Positions 26,372-36,200 of a stretch of DNA of 64,000 nucleotides are shown here, piece by piece (within the stretch, counting starts at the first letter, position 1; every line of letters starts with the position of its first letter). The notes under the pieces were generated by a model, which saw nothing but the letters and a program-made list of their open reading frames with translations, searched no databases and was not told where the DNA came from. The stretch lies in contig JBPJFZ010000002.1 of assembly GCA_051208035.1 (NCBI GenBank), positions 364,529 to 428,528 on the forward strand, in the 5' to 3' direction. The translations under genes and the position numbers were made by a program. Source of the DNA: JACKOB01 sp024234575 (GTDB lineage: Bacteria; Pseudomonadota; Gammaproteobacteria; Pseudomonadales; Oleiphilaceae).

Positions 26372-26818
26372 ATGGATCAAATCCTGATTGCTTTGGGGTG
26401 GGTAGGCGTGTTTGCGCCAGTTGCGTTGGGTGCTATCGGCAGCAGTAACGGCTGTGCGACTGCCGGGCAAGCGGCAGCGGGTGCATTGTTAGATACTGAA
26501 AGTGGCTATGGTAAATACATCGGTTTAGCGGCGATGCCATCCACCCAGGTGATCTTGGGTATTGTGGTCATGTTTACCCTTAACCGTGAACTGACCGTAA
26601 CCAACTCACCGGGAATTTTCGGTATCGGGTTATTAACCGGGTTGGCGCTTATGTATAGCGCGATATATCAAGGGCGGGCGCTGGTAGCAGCTATTAATGC
26701 CGCGAAAAACAAACCAGAGATATTCGGTCTGACCATCGCCCCGGCGGCAATCGTAGAGGGCTTCGCGGTATTTGCCTTCGTCTTTGCGTTGGTGTTAAGC
26801 GGATCTCTTCCTGCCTGA
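26372..26818 (+). CDS. ntpK: V/A-type ATPase proteolipid subunit K, likely Na+ type
   Basis: A 148-residue, four-helix (double hairpin) ring subunit. The ion carboxylate is Glu129 in the second hairpin (IVEGFAVF). T58 and Q59 (PSTQ) and Q100 (YQG) align with Thr64, Gln65 and Gln110 of Enterococcus NtpK, which coordinate Na+; the Tyr68 position is not kept. Only the second hairpin keeps a carboxylate, as in NtpK. ATG 26372 is chosen (GGAG at 26361-26364). Na+ specificity is inferred. Confidence 0.92.
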   Translation: MDQILIALGWVGVFAPVALGAIGSSNGCATAGQAAAGALLDTESGYGKYIGLAAMPSTQVILGIVVMFTLNRELTVTNSPGIFGIGLLTGLALMYSAIYQGRALVAAINAAKNKPEIFGLTIAPAAIVEGFAVFAFVFALVLSGSLPA

Positions 26819-26829
26819 GGAGGCCAGTT

Positions 26830-27507
26830 ATGTCGCAATCAAATCATGCAAAAGAAAACTCCCACGGTATTCAGGAGTTAATTGACCGCATCCATGACAA
26901 GGGTGTCGCTGCCGGTAAAGAAGAAGGCATCCGTATTGTCGAAGAAGCCGAGAAACGTGCCGAATGGATTATCAGTCAGGCAAAAGAAGAAGCCGAGCAC
27001 ATTAAACGTCAGTCGGAAAAAGACGCGGCGTTTATTCGCAATGCCGGTAAAGATAGCCTGGAGATGGCTTTTCGCGATGTTAAATTAAAGCTGAAAGACA
27101 ATCTTTCTGCTCAGTTTGCAGCACAGCTGAAAAGACTTATTCAGCATGAAATGCAAGATCCAGAGACGCTGAAAAAACTTTTGATCGAAGCGGCTGCGAA
27201 AAGTCAGGTGCCTGATCAGCCAATGAAGATTCTGCTACCAGCCCATGCGCTGGGCTTGGATGAATTAAGGCATAATCCATCGTCTATTGAGCAGGGCGCA
27301 TTGATGGAAGTGCTGTCTGAAGTGGCAAGCTCTCTGTTTCAGTCCGGTGTAAAGTTCTCTTTAAGTAAAGATGTCAGTGCCGGCATGGTGTTTGTACTGA
27401 AAGATGGAGAAATTCTTATTGAAGTGACTGATAAATCGTTGGCAGATTTGTTATTGGCGCATCTGCAACCACGTTTCCGGGCTTTATTGGAAGGCGTTGT
27501 AGCCTAA
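26830..27507 (+). CDS. ntpE: V/A-type ATPase subunit E
   Basis: A 225-residue peripheral-stalk subunit. The long charged coiled coil (residues about 10-80, rich in EEAEKRAEWIISQAKEEAEH) is followed by a globular C-terminal domain, as in E subunits. It joins the catalytic head to subunit I. No separate G/H subunit gene is in the operon, so the second stalk strand is missing or unrecognised. It starts 11 bp after ntpK. Confidence 0.85.
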   Translation: MSQSNHAKENSHGIQELIDRIHDKGVAAGKEEGIRIVEEAEKRAEWIISQAKEEAEHIKRQSEKDAAFIRNAGKDSLEMAFRDVKLKLKDNLSAQFAAQLKRLIQHEMQDPETLKKLLIEAAAKSQVPDQPMKILLPAHALGLDELRHNPSSIEQGALMEVLSEVASSLFQSGVKFSLSKDVSAGMVFVLKDGEILIEVTDKSLADLLLAHLQPRFRALLEGVVA

Positions 27508-27522
27508 AGGAAGGTTGCGCAC

Positions 27523-28212
27523 ATGTCGAATCAACAGTACATCGAGTTGCTCTGTTCGCTGCCACATCTGGCAGACCCTTTTAGGCTCAGTCGGCCTGGA
27601 ATAACCAGGGTACAGTTGCAAAAGCGAATGAATATGCTCGATTTTACCGATCAGCATTGGGTGCGAAAACTCACCGAGGCGTTCTCCTGGGGGGGGATGT
27701 CGCTGCAGGCGGACGAGCAAAAAATCATCGCTAAAGCCAATCACTTCCTTGCTGGTATTCCTCATGAAGATATCCGGCAGTGGCTGCGCTGGCGCATGGA
27801 TACCCGAACAATCGTCGCGGCACTGCGTCGGCGGCGACAAGGGGAAGATGCCCCGGCCGCGGGTGTTAATTGGGGTTATGGTAGCTACGTCCGGCATATT
27901 CGGCAGCATTGGTCAAACCCGACATTTAATCTTGAACACCGCTTTCACTGGTTGCCAACCGTCGCCGATGAACTTGCAAAAGGTGAGAGTTTTGCCGTCG
28001 AAAAGGCTCTGCTGTCGGGTGTCTGGCACTATTACAACTCCCAGCATCCGAGCACGCCTTTTGGATTTTCTGCGGTCGTGCTGTACGTCATCAAGTGGGA
28101 TTTGGTCGATCGCTGGTGCCAGAACAATGCAGATAGGGCGCGTGTTAACTTCGATAAGCTGGTAAATACAACGTTGGCACAATCGTTAAAGACTTTGAAG
28201 GATATGGCATGA
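27523..28212 (+). CDS. V/A-type ATPase-associated protein, DUF2764-like
   Basis: A 229-residue protein starting SNQQYIELLCSLPHL, the opening usual in DUF2764 proteins, which sit between subunits E and A in the V-ATPase operons of chlamydiae and spirochaetes. It is Trp-rich and helical (QWLRWRMDTRTIVAALRRRR, SFAVEKALLSGVWHYYNS). It may replace subunit C, the collar that links the rotor to the ring, because no C gene is seen. Assignment rests on position and general sequence character. It overlaps ntpA by four bases. Confidence 0.65.
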   Translation: MSNQQYIELLCSLPHLADPFRLSRPGITRVQLQKRMNMLDFTDQHWVRKLTEAFSWGGMSLQADEQKIIAKANHFLAGIPHEDIRQWLRWRMDTRTIVAALRRRRQGEDAPAAGVNWGYGSYVRHIRQHWSNPTFNLEHRFHWLPTVADELAKGESFAVEKALLSGVWHYYNSQHPSTPFGFSAVVLYVIKWDLVDRWCQNNADRARVNFDKLVNTTLAQSLKTLKDMA

Positions 28213-30065
28213 ACACAAATCAAAATGTCAACGAACAGGTTTCGGTAGATACACTCAATACCACTGCCCGCGTAGTGGCTGTCAGTGATGACGTTATCAC
28301 CGTCGAAAGTGCGGCGACACCAGAGGCTGCCGATAGTTTGCCGCTGGTTAAAAACGAAGTTGTCTATATTTGCCCCACGCCGGCAAAAGGCTGCGCGCAA
28401 GAAAAACTCAAGGCTGAGGTACTGCGCGTGCAAGGGCGGCGGGCTGATGTGCAGGTTTACGAAGATACTGCAGGCGTTGCCATTGGCGATCCTGTCGAGC
28501 AAACAGGCGAGCTGCTGTCGGTTGAATTAGGGCCAGGGTTGCTGCGGCAAGTTTATGATGGCTTACAAAACCCGCTGAAAAGGCTCGAAGTATTGAACGG
28601 GCGTTTTCTGCTGCGAGGGGCGGTGGCGCCTTCCCTGGATCGCAAAGAGAAATGGGCTTTTGCCGCCCGAGCGCGGGTAGGTGATAAAGTTCATGCTGGG
28701 GATGTGCTTGGTGTTGTGCAGGAAGGTCGGTTTACCCATAAAATCATGGTGCCGTTTCATTTTATTGGCGAACTGAGAGTTGAGTGGATTCAGGAAGGTA
28801 CTTTTACCGTTGAAACCATCGTCGCACGTGTGCTTGATGACAAGAACAAACGCCATGATTTATCGTTGTTTCAGAAGTGGCCTGTAAGATTGCCATTGCC
28901 GGTGAATATGGTTAAAGCCGGTCGTAGTGAGCGGCAGTATCCCAGCAAGCCGATGCTGACGACTTTGCGTTTAATCGACACCTTTTTCCCAATTGCCAAA
29001 GGCGGCACGGCTTGTATCCCTGGTCCTTTTGGTGCCGGGAAGACTGTTCTGCAGAATCTGATTTCTCGCTATTCCGATGTCGATATCGTTATCGTTGTTG
29101 CCTGTGGTGAGCGAGCAGGTGAAGTTGTCGAAACCATTAACGAGTTCCCGCAGCTGCAAGATCCCAGAACTGGCGGCACATTGATGGATCGAACCATCAT
29201 CATCTGCAACACCTCGTCCATGCCCGTAGCCGCGCGAGAAGCATCCATCTATACCGGCGCGACCTTAGGTGAATACTATCGACAGATGGGCTATAACGTT
29301 TTGTTGTTGGCAGATTCAACATCCCGCTGGGCACAAGCGATGCGAGAAACCTCTGGTCGGCTCGAAGAAATTCCCGGGGAAGAGGCTTTCCCTGCGTATT
29401 TGGAATCATCCATTCGAAATCTGTATGAGCGCGCCGGGGTGATCAAAGCAAATGATGGCAGTGTTGGTTCATTAACACTGATAGGCACCGTTTCACCTGC
29501 AGGTGGTAACTTTGAAGAGCCCGTGACTCAGGCAACCCTCAACACGGTGAAGGCATTTCTCGGTTTAAGCTACGATCGCGCCTATAAACGGTTTTATCCT
29601 GCTGTCGATCCGTTAATGTCCTGGTCGCGTTATATGGAGCAGTTGTCGGATTGGTTTACCGAAAATATGGGACGCGACTGGCTACCGCAAGTCCAAAGCG
29701 TATTTGATTTATTGCATCGTGGCGAAGATATTTCCCGCATGATGCAGGTTACCGGCGAAGAGGGTGTTAGCGCTGAGGACTTTGTCGTCCAGCAAAAAGC
29801 AACGCTGGTCGATATGGTTTATTTGCAGCAGGATGCGTTTGATGCGGTCGATGTATCAACCGGTATCGATCGACAGAAAGAGAGCTTCAGTTTGTTATTG
29901 AAAATTGTTGATGCAAAAATCGCGATTCAGTCTAAAGATGATATCAGGCATTGGTTTAACCGTCTGACAGATACCTTTAAAAACTTAAATTACGCTGAGT
30001 TTCGCAGCGACTCCCACAAAAATTTTGTCCGTGCCATTGACGCGCTGTTAACCGAAGCGACATAG
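28209..30065 (+). CDS. ntpA: V/A-type ATPase catalytic subunit A
   Basis: This 618-residue subunit has the P-loop GPFGAGKT near residue 271, GERAGEVVETINEFP near 300, the A-type insertion domain between about 120 and 200, and SRWAQAMRETSGRLEEIPGEEAFPAYLES. It hydrolyses or makes ATP at the catalytic interface. It is the last gene of the operon and ends one base from the converging HAD gene. No terminator is visible between them. Confidence 0.96.
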   Translation: MNTNQNVNEQVSVDTLNTTARVVAVSDDVITVESAATPEAADSLPLVKNEVVYICPTPAKGCAQEKLKAEVLRVQGRRADVQVYEDTAGVAIGDPVEQTGELLSVELGPGLLRQVYDGLQNPLKRLEVLNGRFLLRGAVAPSLDRKEKWAFAARARVGDKVHAGDVLGVVQEGRFTHKIMVPFHFIGELRVEWIQEGTFTVETIVARVLDDKNKRHDLSLFQKWPVRLPLPVNMVKAGRSERQYPSKPMLTTLRLIDTFFPIAKGGTACIPGPFGAGKTVLQNLISRYSDVDIVIVVACGERAGEVVETINEFPQLQDPRTGGTLMDRTIIICNTSSMPVAAREASIYTGATLGEYYRQMGYNVLLLADSTSRWAQAMRETSGRLEEIPGEEAFPAYLESSIRNLYERAGVIKANDGSVGSLTLIGTVSPAGGNFEEPVTQATLNTVKAFLGLSYDRAYKRFYPAVDPLMSWSRYMEQLSDWFTENMGRDWLPQVQSVFDLLHRGEDISRMMQVTGEEGVSAEDFVVQQKATLVDMVYLQQDAFDAVDVSTGIDRQKESFSLLLKIVDAKIAIQSKDDIRHWFNRLTDTFKNLNYAEFRSDSHKNFVRAIDALLTEAT

Positions 30066-30066
30066 G

Positions 30067-30657
30067 TTAGCCAAGCGCACTCACGAGATCATCAAAATGC
30101 TGGCAAACAAAATCCGCCTGATCGGCATACGGCGGCAATGAATCCGGTGCATACAGGCAGGCGAGCATATCGGCTCGCTTTGCCGCCTGTACATCGTATA
30201 AAAAATCACCGATGTAGACGATCCTGTTCGTTGGTAGCTGCCAGCGGTGAGCAATCATCTGCAGTGCCGTCGGATCAGGTTTGGGGGGCGCATCTTCACG
30301 ACAAATAATCAGTGAAATAGGGATATTATTACGGGTAACCTTGATCTGTGCCGCCTCACTAAAATTGCGTGTAACAATTGCCATGGGCAGGTTTCGCGCC
30401 ACCAGATGCTGCACGAACTTTTCGGCGCCGGGTAGCCATGCGGCACTTTCTGCATCTTGCAGCTCATGGGTCTGCACAATTCGCATTGCATTCTTTCTGG
30501 CTTCGGCGTCAGAAATTGAATCAATATGACCTAGAATATCTAGGCCCGCAGGACAGCCAACGAGCGATTTCAGCAGCGCAAAATCAAGACGAGATTCAAC
30601 CAAGGTGCCATCCAGATCAAAAATAACGCCTTTAATGTCCTGCATACGATTTATCAT
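30067..30657 (-). CDS. HAD-superfamily phosphatase
   Basis: About 196 residues. The four HAD motifs are present: DLDGTLVES (nucleophile and acid Asp), a Thr in IVTRN, Lys in PPKPDP, and YIGDFLYDVQAA. It looks like a small phosphoglycolate-phosphatase-type hydrolase with a short helical cap. The substrate cannot be read from the sequence. ATG 30657 is taken as start; ATG 30645 is also possible and the ribosome site is weak. Confidence 0.85.
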   Translation of the reverse strand: MINRMQDIKGVIFDLDGTLVESRLDFALLKSLVGCPAGLDILGHIDSISDAEARKNAMRIVQTHELQDAESAAWLPGAEKFVQHLVARNLPMAIVTRNFSEAAQIKVTRNNIPISLIICREDAPPKPDPTALQMIAHRWQLPTNRIVYIGDFLYDVQAAKRADMLACLYAPDSLPPYADQADFVCQHFDDLVSALG

Positions 30658-30767
30658 CTTCAACTCTGCGTTATTTATGGTATTTTGGGTACTCAGGTAT
30701 TTAAGATATTGTTGACTATCCTAGTGCTAGGCATGCGTGATTACCAGCGAGAAAATCAGTGGGGAAG

Positions 30768-31592
30768 ATGGTGAAAATTCTATCGGGTGTTTTGTTGGTC
30801 TTGTTATCGGCAGTAACGTTAGCTGATGAAGCAAAAAAAGAAATCACCGTCTGTGCCATTAGTGTTGCCAATCCACCATTTTATCTGCACGCCACAGAAG
30901 ATCCTACACATGAAGACTATGCCAAAGGCGTCGCCTTCGATTTGATGGCTGATCTTGAGGCACGCCTCAATATCAAAATAAATGTAAAAAGAAACCCCTG
31001 GAAGCGTTGTTTGTTACTGGTTGAAAAAGGCGAGATCGATGGCGTATTAGGGGCTTCTTATCTTGCCGAACGACGCACGATTGGCCGCTACCCGTTAACC
31101 GCAAACGACGAGCCAGATTATAGTAGATTGCTTTATTCAAGCGATTACTGGTTGTATGCCATTGACCCCAAAGTTACCTGGGATGGTAAACAGTTAAATA
31201 TCCCCGAAGGGACACAGGCGGGCACTGGTTTGGGATTCTCGGCAGCAAAGTTGCTTGCTAAACAAAATGTACCGGTGGTGGAAGAGTTTTACCCACAGCG
31301 CCTTGTTGAGCTGCTCGTCAACAAACGGGTTTCGGTGATCGCTGGATACACTTACCAGTTCGCCAATGCCATTGCTCAAAGCCCTTTCCCCGAAGCTATC
31401 ATCAGGCTAACGCCACCGTTACAGCAGGATGATATGTTTTTGATGTTCTCCCATCAGTTTTATAATCAGCAGCAGCCCCTGGCAGAAAGTGTTTGGAGTG
31501 CACTGGCAGATATTCACCGCTCAGGCCAATATGAGGCGACAATGCGCGACTACCTGCTGCAGTTGAATAATGTCCAGTCCGCAAAGAATTAG
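30768..31592 (+). CDS. Extracellular solute-binding protein, family 3
   Basis: About 274 residues with a short signal peptide (ILSGVLLVLLSAVTLADE). The body matches polar amino-acid-binding proteins: YAKGVAFDLMADLEARLNI near 45, NPWKRCLLLVEKGEIDGVLGASY near 80, and the lobe-two GTQAGTGLGFS. No permease or ATPase gene is nearby, so it either serves a distant transporter or acts as a sensor-type binding protein. The start could be ATG 30768 or GTG 30771; GGGG sits close upstream. Confidence 0.8.
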   Translation: MVKILSGVLLVLLSAVTLADEAKKEITVCAISVANPPFYLHATEDPTHEDYAKGVAFDLMADLEARLNIKINVKRNPWKRCLLLVEKGEIDGVLGASYLAERRTIGRYPLTANDEPDYSRLLYSSDYWLYAIDPKVTWDGKQLNIPEGTQAGTGLGFSAAKLLAKQNVPVVEEFYPQRLVELLVNKRVSVIAGYTYQFANAIAQSPFPEAIIRLTPPLQQDDMFLMFSHQFYNQQQPLAESVWSALADIHRSGQYEATMRDYLLQLNNVQSAKN

Positions 31593-31603
31593 CTACCTGC
31601 GCT

Positions 31604-31631
31604 TTTACGTTATTTTACAATTTGATATTAA
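31604..31631 (+). promoter_or_regulatory. Candidate promoter of the RNA before rof
   Basis: TTTACG (31604-31609) and TATTAA (31626-31631) are spaced by 16 bp, a fair sigma-70 pair. Transcription would begin near 31638, just downstream of the solute-binding protein gene. Confidence 0.4.
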
Positions 31632-31637
31632 ACACCA

Positions 31638-31761
31638 ACAGACCTCGGGTATTGATCGGTCTATGATGAAGTTATTGAATTAGCGAAGACCGATTCAGGC
31701 CCGGTCTTCCCTGCTTTCATGTTTTTCTCCTTTTTTGACCCGGCAATTTGCCGGGTTTTTT
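31638..31761 (+). ncRNA. Candidate small RNA or attenuator leader upstream of rof
   Basis: Two strong hairpins compete for the same segment. ATCGGTCT (31655-31662) pairs perfectly with AGACCGAT (31687-31694). GAAGACCG (31685-31692) also pairs perfectly with CGGTCTTC (31702-31709). They cannot form together. A good terminator follows at 31738-31761. With the promoter at 31604 the transcript would be about 124 nt. It may be a free small RNA or a switch controlling read-through into rof. No known RNA family is recognised. Confidence 0.45.
31738..31761 (+). terminator. Rho-independent terminator before rof
   Basis: ACCCGGCAA (31738-31746) and TTGCCGGGT (31748-31756) form a nine-base stem around a very short loop and run into six T (31756-31761). 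It ends the solute-binding gene transcript and the candidate small RNA. Confidence 0.85.
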
Positions 31762-31830
31762 ATTGCCTGTTAAAAAGTTCAGCGGTGGCCTATTGTTAAC
31801 AAAATACAGCCAATAAAGGGAAAGCAAAAC

Positions 31831-32085
31831 ATGGAAAAAATTATTGCCTGCGATATCCATGACTATTTCGAAATAGCCTGCATGCGTAGTTTGGCTGTCG
31901 GGCTTTTGCTGCACTCCGGTGACTCAGTCGAGGGCCGGGCCAAAGATTTAATAACCAAAGACAGGAAGGAATTTTTAGTTCTTGCGTTAGGTAACCCACC
32001 ATCCCATCAAACAAAAGTGATCCCTTTGCTGGAGATTAAAGAGCTGGTGCTTATTGATGAAGCTAAAGTGATACCCGTGTCTTAA
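31831..32085 (+). CDS. rof: Rho-binding antiterminator (Rof/YaeO-like)
   Basis: An 84-residue protein with the Rof signature: IIACDIHDYFEIACMRSLAVGLLLHSGDSVEGRAKDL then KEFLVLALG. Rof binds Rho and blocks its RNA-binding site, lowering Rho-dependent termination. The first 10 residues with CDIHDYFEIAC are especially conserved. AAAGGG lies before the ATG. It stands alone behind a strong intrinsic terminator. Confidence 0.85.
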   Translation: MEKIIACDIHDYFEIACMRSLAVGLLLHSGDSVEGRAKDLITKDRKEFLVLALGNPPSHQTKVIPLLEIKELVLIDEAKVIPVS

Positions 32086-32178
32086 GGAACCGCTGGTTTA
32101 TCATTGGTCTTGCTTTGTATTCCAGTATTACTATATAGTTATGTTGTGCTGTGCGTTCATCTTAGGAGGGTTTTTTCA

Positions 32179-33237
32179 TTGAACATTACATCCGTTACTC
32201 GCTCATCATTGGCTGCTCTATTGTTACTGGTTACAGCGAACAGCTTTGCTCAATCGCTGGCTCGGGCCGAAGTGATCCGCTCTGATGCGGTCGGCACGGT
32301 AACCGTTGATGGTAAAGTCGAAGCAGAACGACAGGCAATTATCGCTACGCAAACGGCGGGCCGGATTCTGGAGCGCCTTGTCGATGCAGGCGACCGTGTC
32401 AGCAAAGGGCAACTTTTACTGCGTATTGACGATCGTGAAACTCGCCAGCAGGAAACAGCCTACGTGGCACAATTGGCCGCCGCCGAAGCTCAGTTGGCAC
32501 AGGCGAAGCTGGATCGGGATCGCAATGCGGCCATGCTGCAAAAGAAGCTGATCGGGCAGGCAGCTTATGACCAGTCTGAAACCATTTACAGAGCCGCGTT
32601 AGCTGAAGTGAACGCCCAGCGAGCCTCCACTGAGCTATCACAAACCCAGCGCAGTTTTACTCAGGTTGTATCGCCTTATGATGGACTGGTTGCGGCCGTC
32701 AGTGCGAATGTAGGCGACCTGGCAATGCCAGGCAAACCGGTGATGACTGTGTTTGACCCCAGCGCGTTTCGTGTATTTGCTAATTTATCTGTGAGTGTTT
32801 TAAGCCGCTGGCAGCGTGAAGTACCGATGAAGGTTAATCTCGCCCACATTACCGGGGTTGATACTGCTCAAGAAGTGATACCAACACAGGTGGTTGTGCT
32901 GCCGCAAACAGATCCTGTGGCACAGCAGGTTACGGTAAGGCTGGATTTGCCGGCAGGCTTGCCTAACCTGCTACCGGGCACGTTTGTGAAAGTGCAGGTG
33001 CCAGTGTTGTCTGATGCTCGTTTGCTTGTTCCCGCAAAGGCTGTGTTGCGTCGTGGCGAAATGACCGCCGTGTATGTTTTGCGTGATAATTTAGCCCCGC
33101 AATTACGTCAGATACGTTTAGGTAAAGTGTTAGGGGCGCAGGTAGAAGTGCTGGCCGGTGTCGAAGCCGGCGAACAGGTGGCACTTGACCCCATCGCTGC
33201 GGCAACCGTTCGGGTTAACAGCGCGGAGCAAAAGTGA
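32179..33237 (+). CDS. RND efflux periplasmic adaptor
   Basis: About 352 residues with a signal peptide ending near NSFA-Q. It has the adaptor layout: a lipoyl half-motif (VDGKVEAERQAIIATQTAGRILERLVDAGDRVSKGQLLLRID), a helical hairpin (residues about 85-150), and the second lipoyl half (VVSPYDGLVAAVSANVGDLAMPG). It links the pump to an outer-membrane channel, whose gene is not in the window. The TTG at 32179 is chosen as start because AGGAGG (32164-32169) lies nine bases before it; the frame is open to 32104 without a ribosome site. Confidence 0.88.
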   Translation: MNITSVTRSSLAALLLLVTANSFAQSLARAEVIRSDAVGTVTVDGKVEAERQAIIATQTAGRILERLVDAGDRVSKGQLLLRIDDRETRQQETAYVAQLAAAEAQLAQAKLDRDRNAAMLQKKLIGQAAYDQSETIYRAALAEVNAQRASTELSQTQRSFTQVVSPYDGLVAAVSANVGDLAMPGKPVMTVFDPSAFRVFANLSVSVLSRWQREVPMKVNLAHITGVDTAQEVIPTQVVVLPQTDPVAQQVTVRLDLPAGLPNLLPGTFVKVQVPVLSDARLLVPAKAVLRRGEMTAVYVLRDNLAPQLRQIRLGKVLGAQVEVLAGVEAGEQVALDPIAAATVRVNSAEQK

Positions 33238-36200
33238 TGAATGATTCTGCGAAGACGCCAATGGGCGCATCAGGTCGCATTGCTGCGGCCTTTCAGAGCA
33301 ATGCATTAACGCCTTTGCTGGCGCTGGTAGCCGCACTCTTGGGTGTATTCGCCATGCTGGTGACCCCCCGTGAAGAAGAGCCTCAGATTGATGTCACCAT
33401 GGCCAACGTGATGATTGCTGTGCCGGGTGTGAGTGCCCGTGATATTGAGCAATTGGTCGCTGTGCCCGCCGAGCAGGTTCTGTCACAAATGGTAGGGCTA
33501 GAACATGTGATGTCACAGTCGCAGCCTGGGCTGGCCGTGGTGACGGTGCAATTCGAAGTCGGCGTTGATCGTGAAACCGCATTAATCCGGCTTTATGATG
33601 TAGTAAACTCCAACGCCGACTGGTTGCCTCCTAGTCTTGGCGCAATGCCACCAATAGTCAAAGCACGTGGTATAGATTCGGTGCCGATTCTGGCAGTCAC
33701 CCTGTCTGCTGAAGATGTCTTATCCGGCGCTTTCGAATTGTCGCAAGTTGCGCATCTTCTCGAAAATGAACTAAAGCGCGTACCTGGTACCAAGGAAGTC
33801 AGCACTATTGGTGCGCCCAAACGCATTGTCGAAGTGCAGTTTGACCCTTCAAGACTATCGGCGGCCAATCTATCAGTTTCTGATCTGCGCTACGCTTTGC
33901 AGGCGAGTAATCGCGCTTTACCTGCTGGTGAGTTAGTAGAGAGCAATCGTACATTGTTGATTGAAACAGGGCCGCTGTTGGATTCAGCAGAGTCCGTCGG
34001 CAACATCGTGGTCGGTGTGCACCAAGGGTTACCTGTGTTTTTGTCTCAGGTAGCCAATGTAGTAGAAACGCCAGCGACACCAGATCAGTACGTGTGGCAT
34101 TGGCAGCGCGGTGATGTAACAGAGCAGCCAGCCGTGACCCTGCAAGTCAGTAAAAAGGCCGGTGCCAATGCGGTAACCGTCTCGGAGGCGGTGCTAGAGC
34201 GTATCAATGCCCTGCAAGGTGTTCTCATTCCAGATAACATAGGCCTGCATATTTCTCGCAACTACGGTGCGACTGCCGATGACAAAGCCAGCAAGCTGAT
34301 ACAGAAGCTCATTTTTGCGACGCTGAGTGTCGTAGCGTTAGTGTTTTTCGCCTTGGGTCGCAGGGAGGCTGCCATTGTCGGTGTTGCGGTGATGTTAACG
34401 TTAACGGCGACGCTCTTTGCCTCCTGGGCCTGGGGCTTTACCCTTAATCGTGTCTCGCTGTTTGCGCTTATTTTCTCGATTGGCATATTGGTGGACGATG
34501 CCATTGTTGTGGTCGAAAACATCCATCGTCATCGAGCACTGCGCCCCGGTGCTCCGTTAAAAGATATTATTCCGGCAGCGGTGGATGAAGTTGGCGGGCC
34601 GACCATTCTGGCCACCTTGACTGTTATTGCGGCACTATTACCGATGGCTTTCGTCAGCGGTTTGATGGGGCCATACATGGCACCAATCCCCATTAATGCT
34701 TCATTGGGAATGTTGCTGTCGTTGGCTATCGCCTTTACCGTCACTCCTTGGTTGTCTCGGGTCTGGATGGCCAAACATGCCCATGCAGAAAACCATGGTG
34801 GCTCTATGTTTACCAAACCGATTCGCCGTGTGTTCGAACCGTTATTGCTGACGCAAAAGTCTTCGCGCAATCGCCGGCTGTTCTTTGCGGGCGTCTTCGT
34901 ACTTATCGGTTTATCGATGTCTTTACCTGTGCTGCAAATGGTCATCATGAAAATGCTACCGTTTGACAATAAATCTGAGTTTCAGTTGATGGTCAACATG
35001 CCCGATGAGACCTCCCTTGAGCGCACTGCCATGGTTTTGCATGCGCTTGGCGATAGCCTGCAAACTATTCCAGAGGTCACTGATTATCAGGCTTATGTAG
35101 GCACGTCAGCACCGATGACCTTCAACGGTTTGGTTCGTCAGTATGATGCGCGTCGCGGTGGTGCAGTGGGTGATATACAGGTTAACCTTTTGCCTAAAGC
35201 TGATCGGCATGAAAAGAGTCATGCTATTGCTCAGCGTGTCTTACCAATGCTAGAGGCGGTTGCCAAAGAACATGGCGCACAACTGAGTCTTGTTGAGGTG
35301 CCTCCCGGCCCCCCTGTGCAGGCCCCTATTGTGGCTGAAGTTTACGCGCCGGATCAGGAAAGTTTGTTGCAAGCAACCCAGCAGGTGAGGGCTGCATTTG
35401 AGAAAACGGACAGTATCGTAGCTATTGACGACAGTCGCGTTACGGCTGCACCACGTTGGTTAATTAATGTAGATCAAACGAAAGCGGCTTTGTTGGGGGT
35501 ATCACAAGCCGAAATAGTCGCAACGGTGCAAGCTGCGTTAAAAGGTGAGGATGTTACCGCCATTTACGATGGCGTTTCGAAATACGCAGCGCCAGTTCGC
35601 TTGATTCTACCCCTGGATCAGCGGGCAGACTTAAATGATTTGTTGCGCATGACCATGACAACTGCTGCCGGTCGTCAGGTGCCATTGTCAGAATTAGTCC
35701 AGGTTCGGGAAAGTGAGCGCGAACAGGTGCGATTCCGCAAAGACGGATTGCCGGTGGCTTATGTAACCGGTGATAAAGCCGGGAGCAACGATAGCCCCCT
35801 GTATGGCTTGTTTGCGATTAGGGATAACCTGCCTAAGACGGAAAGTGGCGAATTAGTATTAACAGAAGAATTCATCCAACAGCCTGATGATGCCTGGGTA
35901 CGCCCGGGGATTAAGTGGGATGGAGAATGGCAGATCACCTACGAAACTTTCCGCGACATGGGCGCCGCCTATGCCGTCGGCTTGCTTCTTATCTACCTGC
36001 TGGTTGTCGCAGAGTTTCGTTCCTACCTGACGCCACTAATCATTATGGCCCCCATCCCGCTGACGATTATCGGCGTTATGCCAGGTCATGCGCTTCTGGG
36101 TGCACAGTTTACCGCCACCTCCATGATCGGCATGATCGCGCTGGCAGGCATTATCGTGCGTAACTCCATCTTGCTGGTAGATTTTATCGAGCAACAAACG

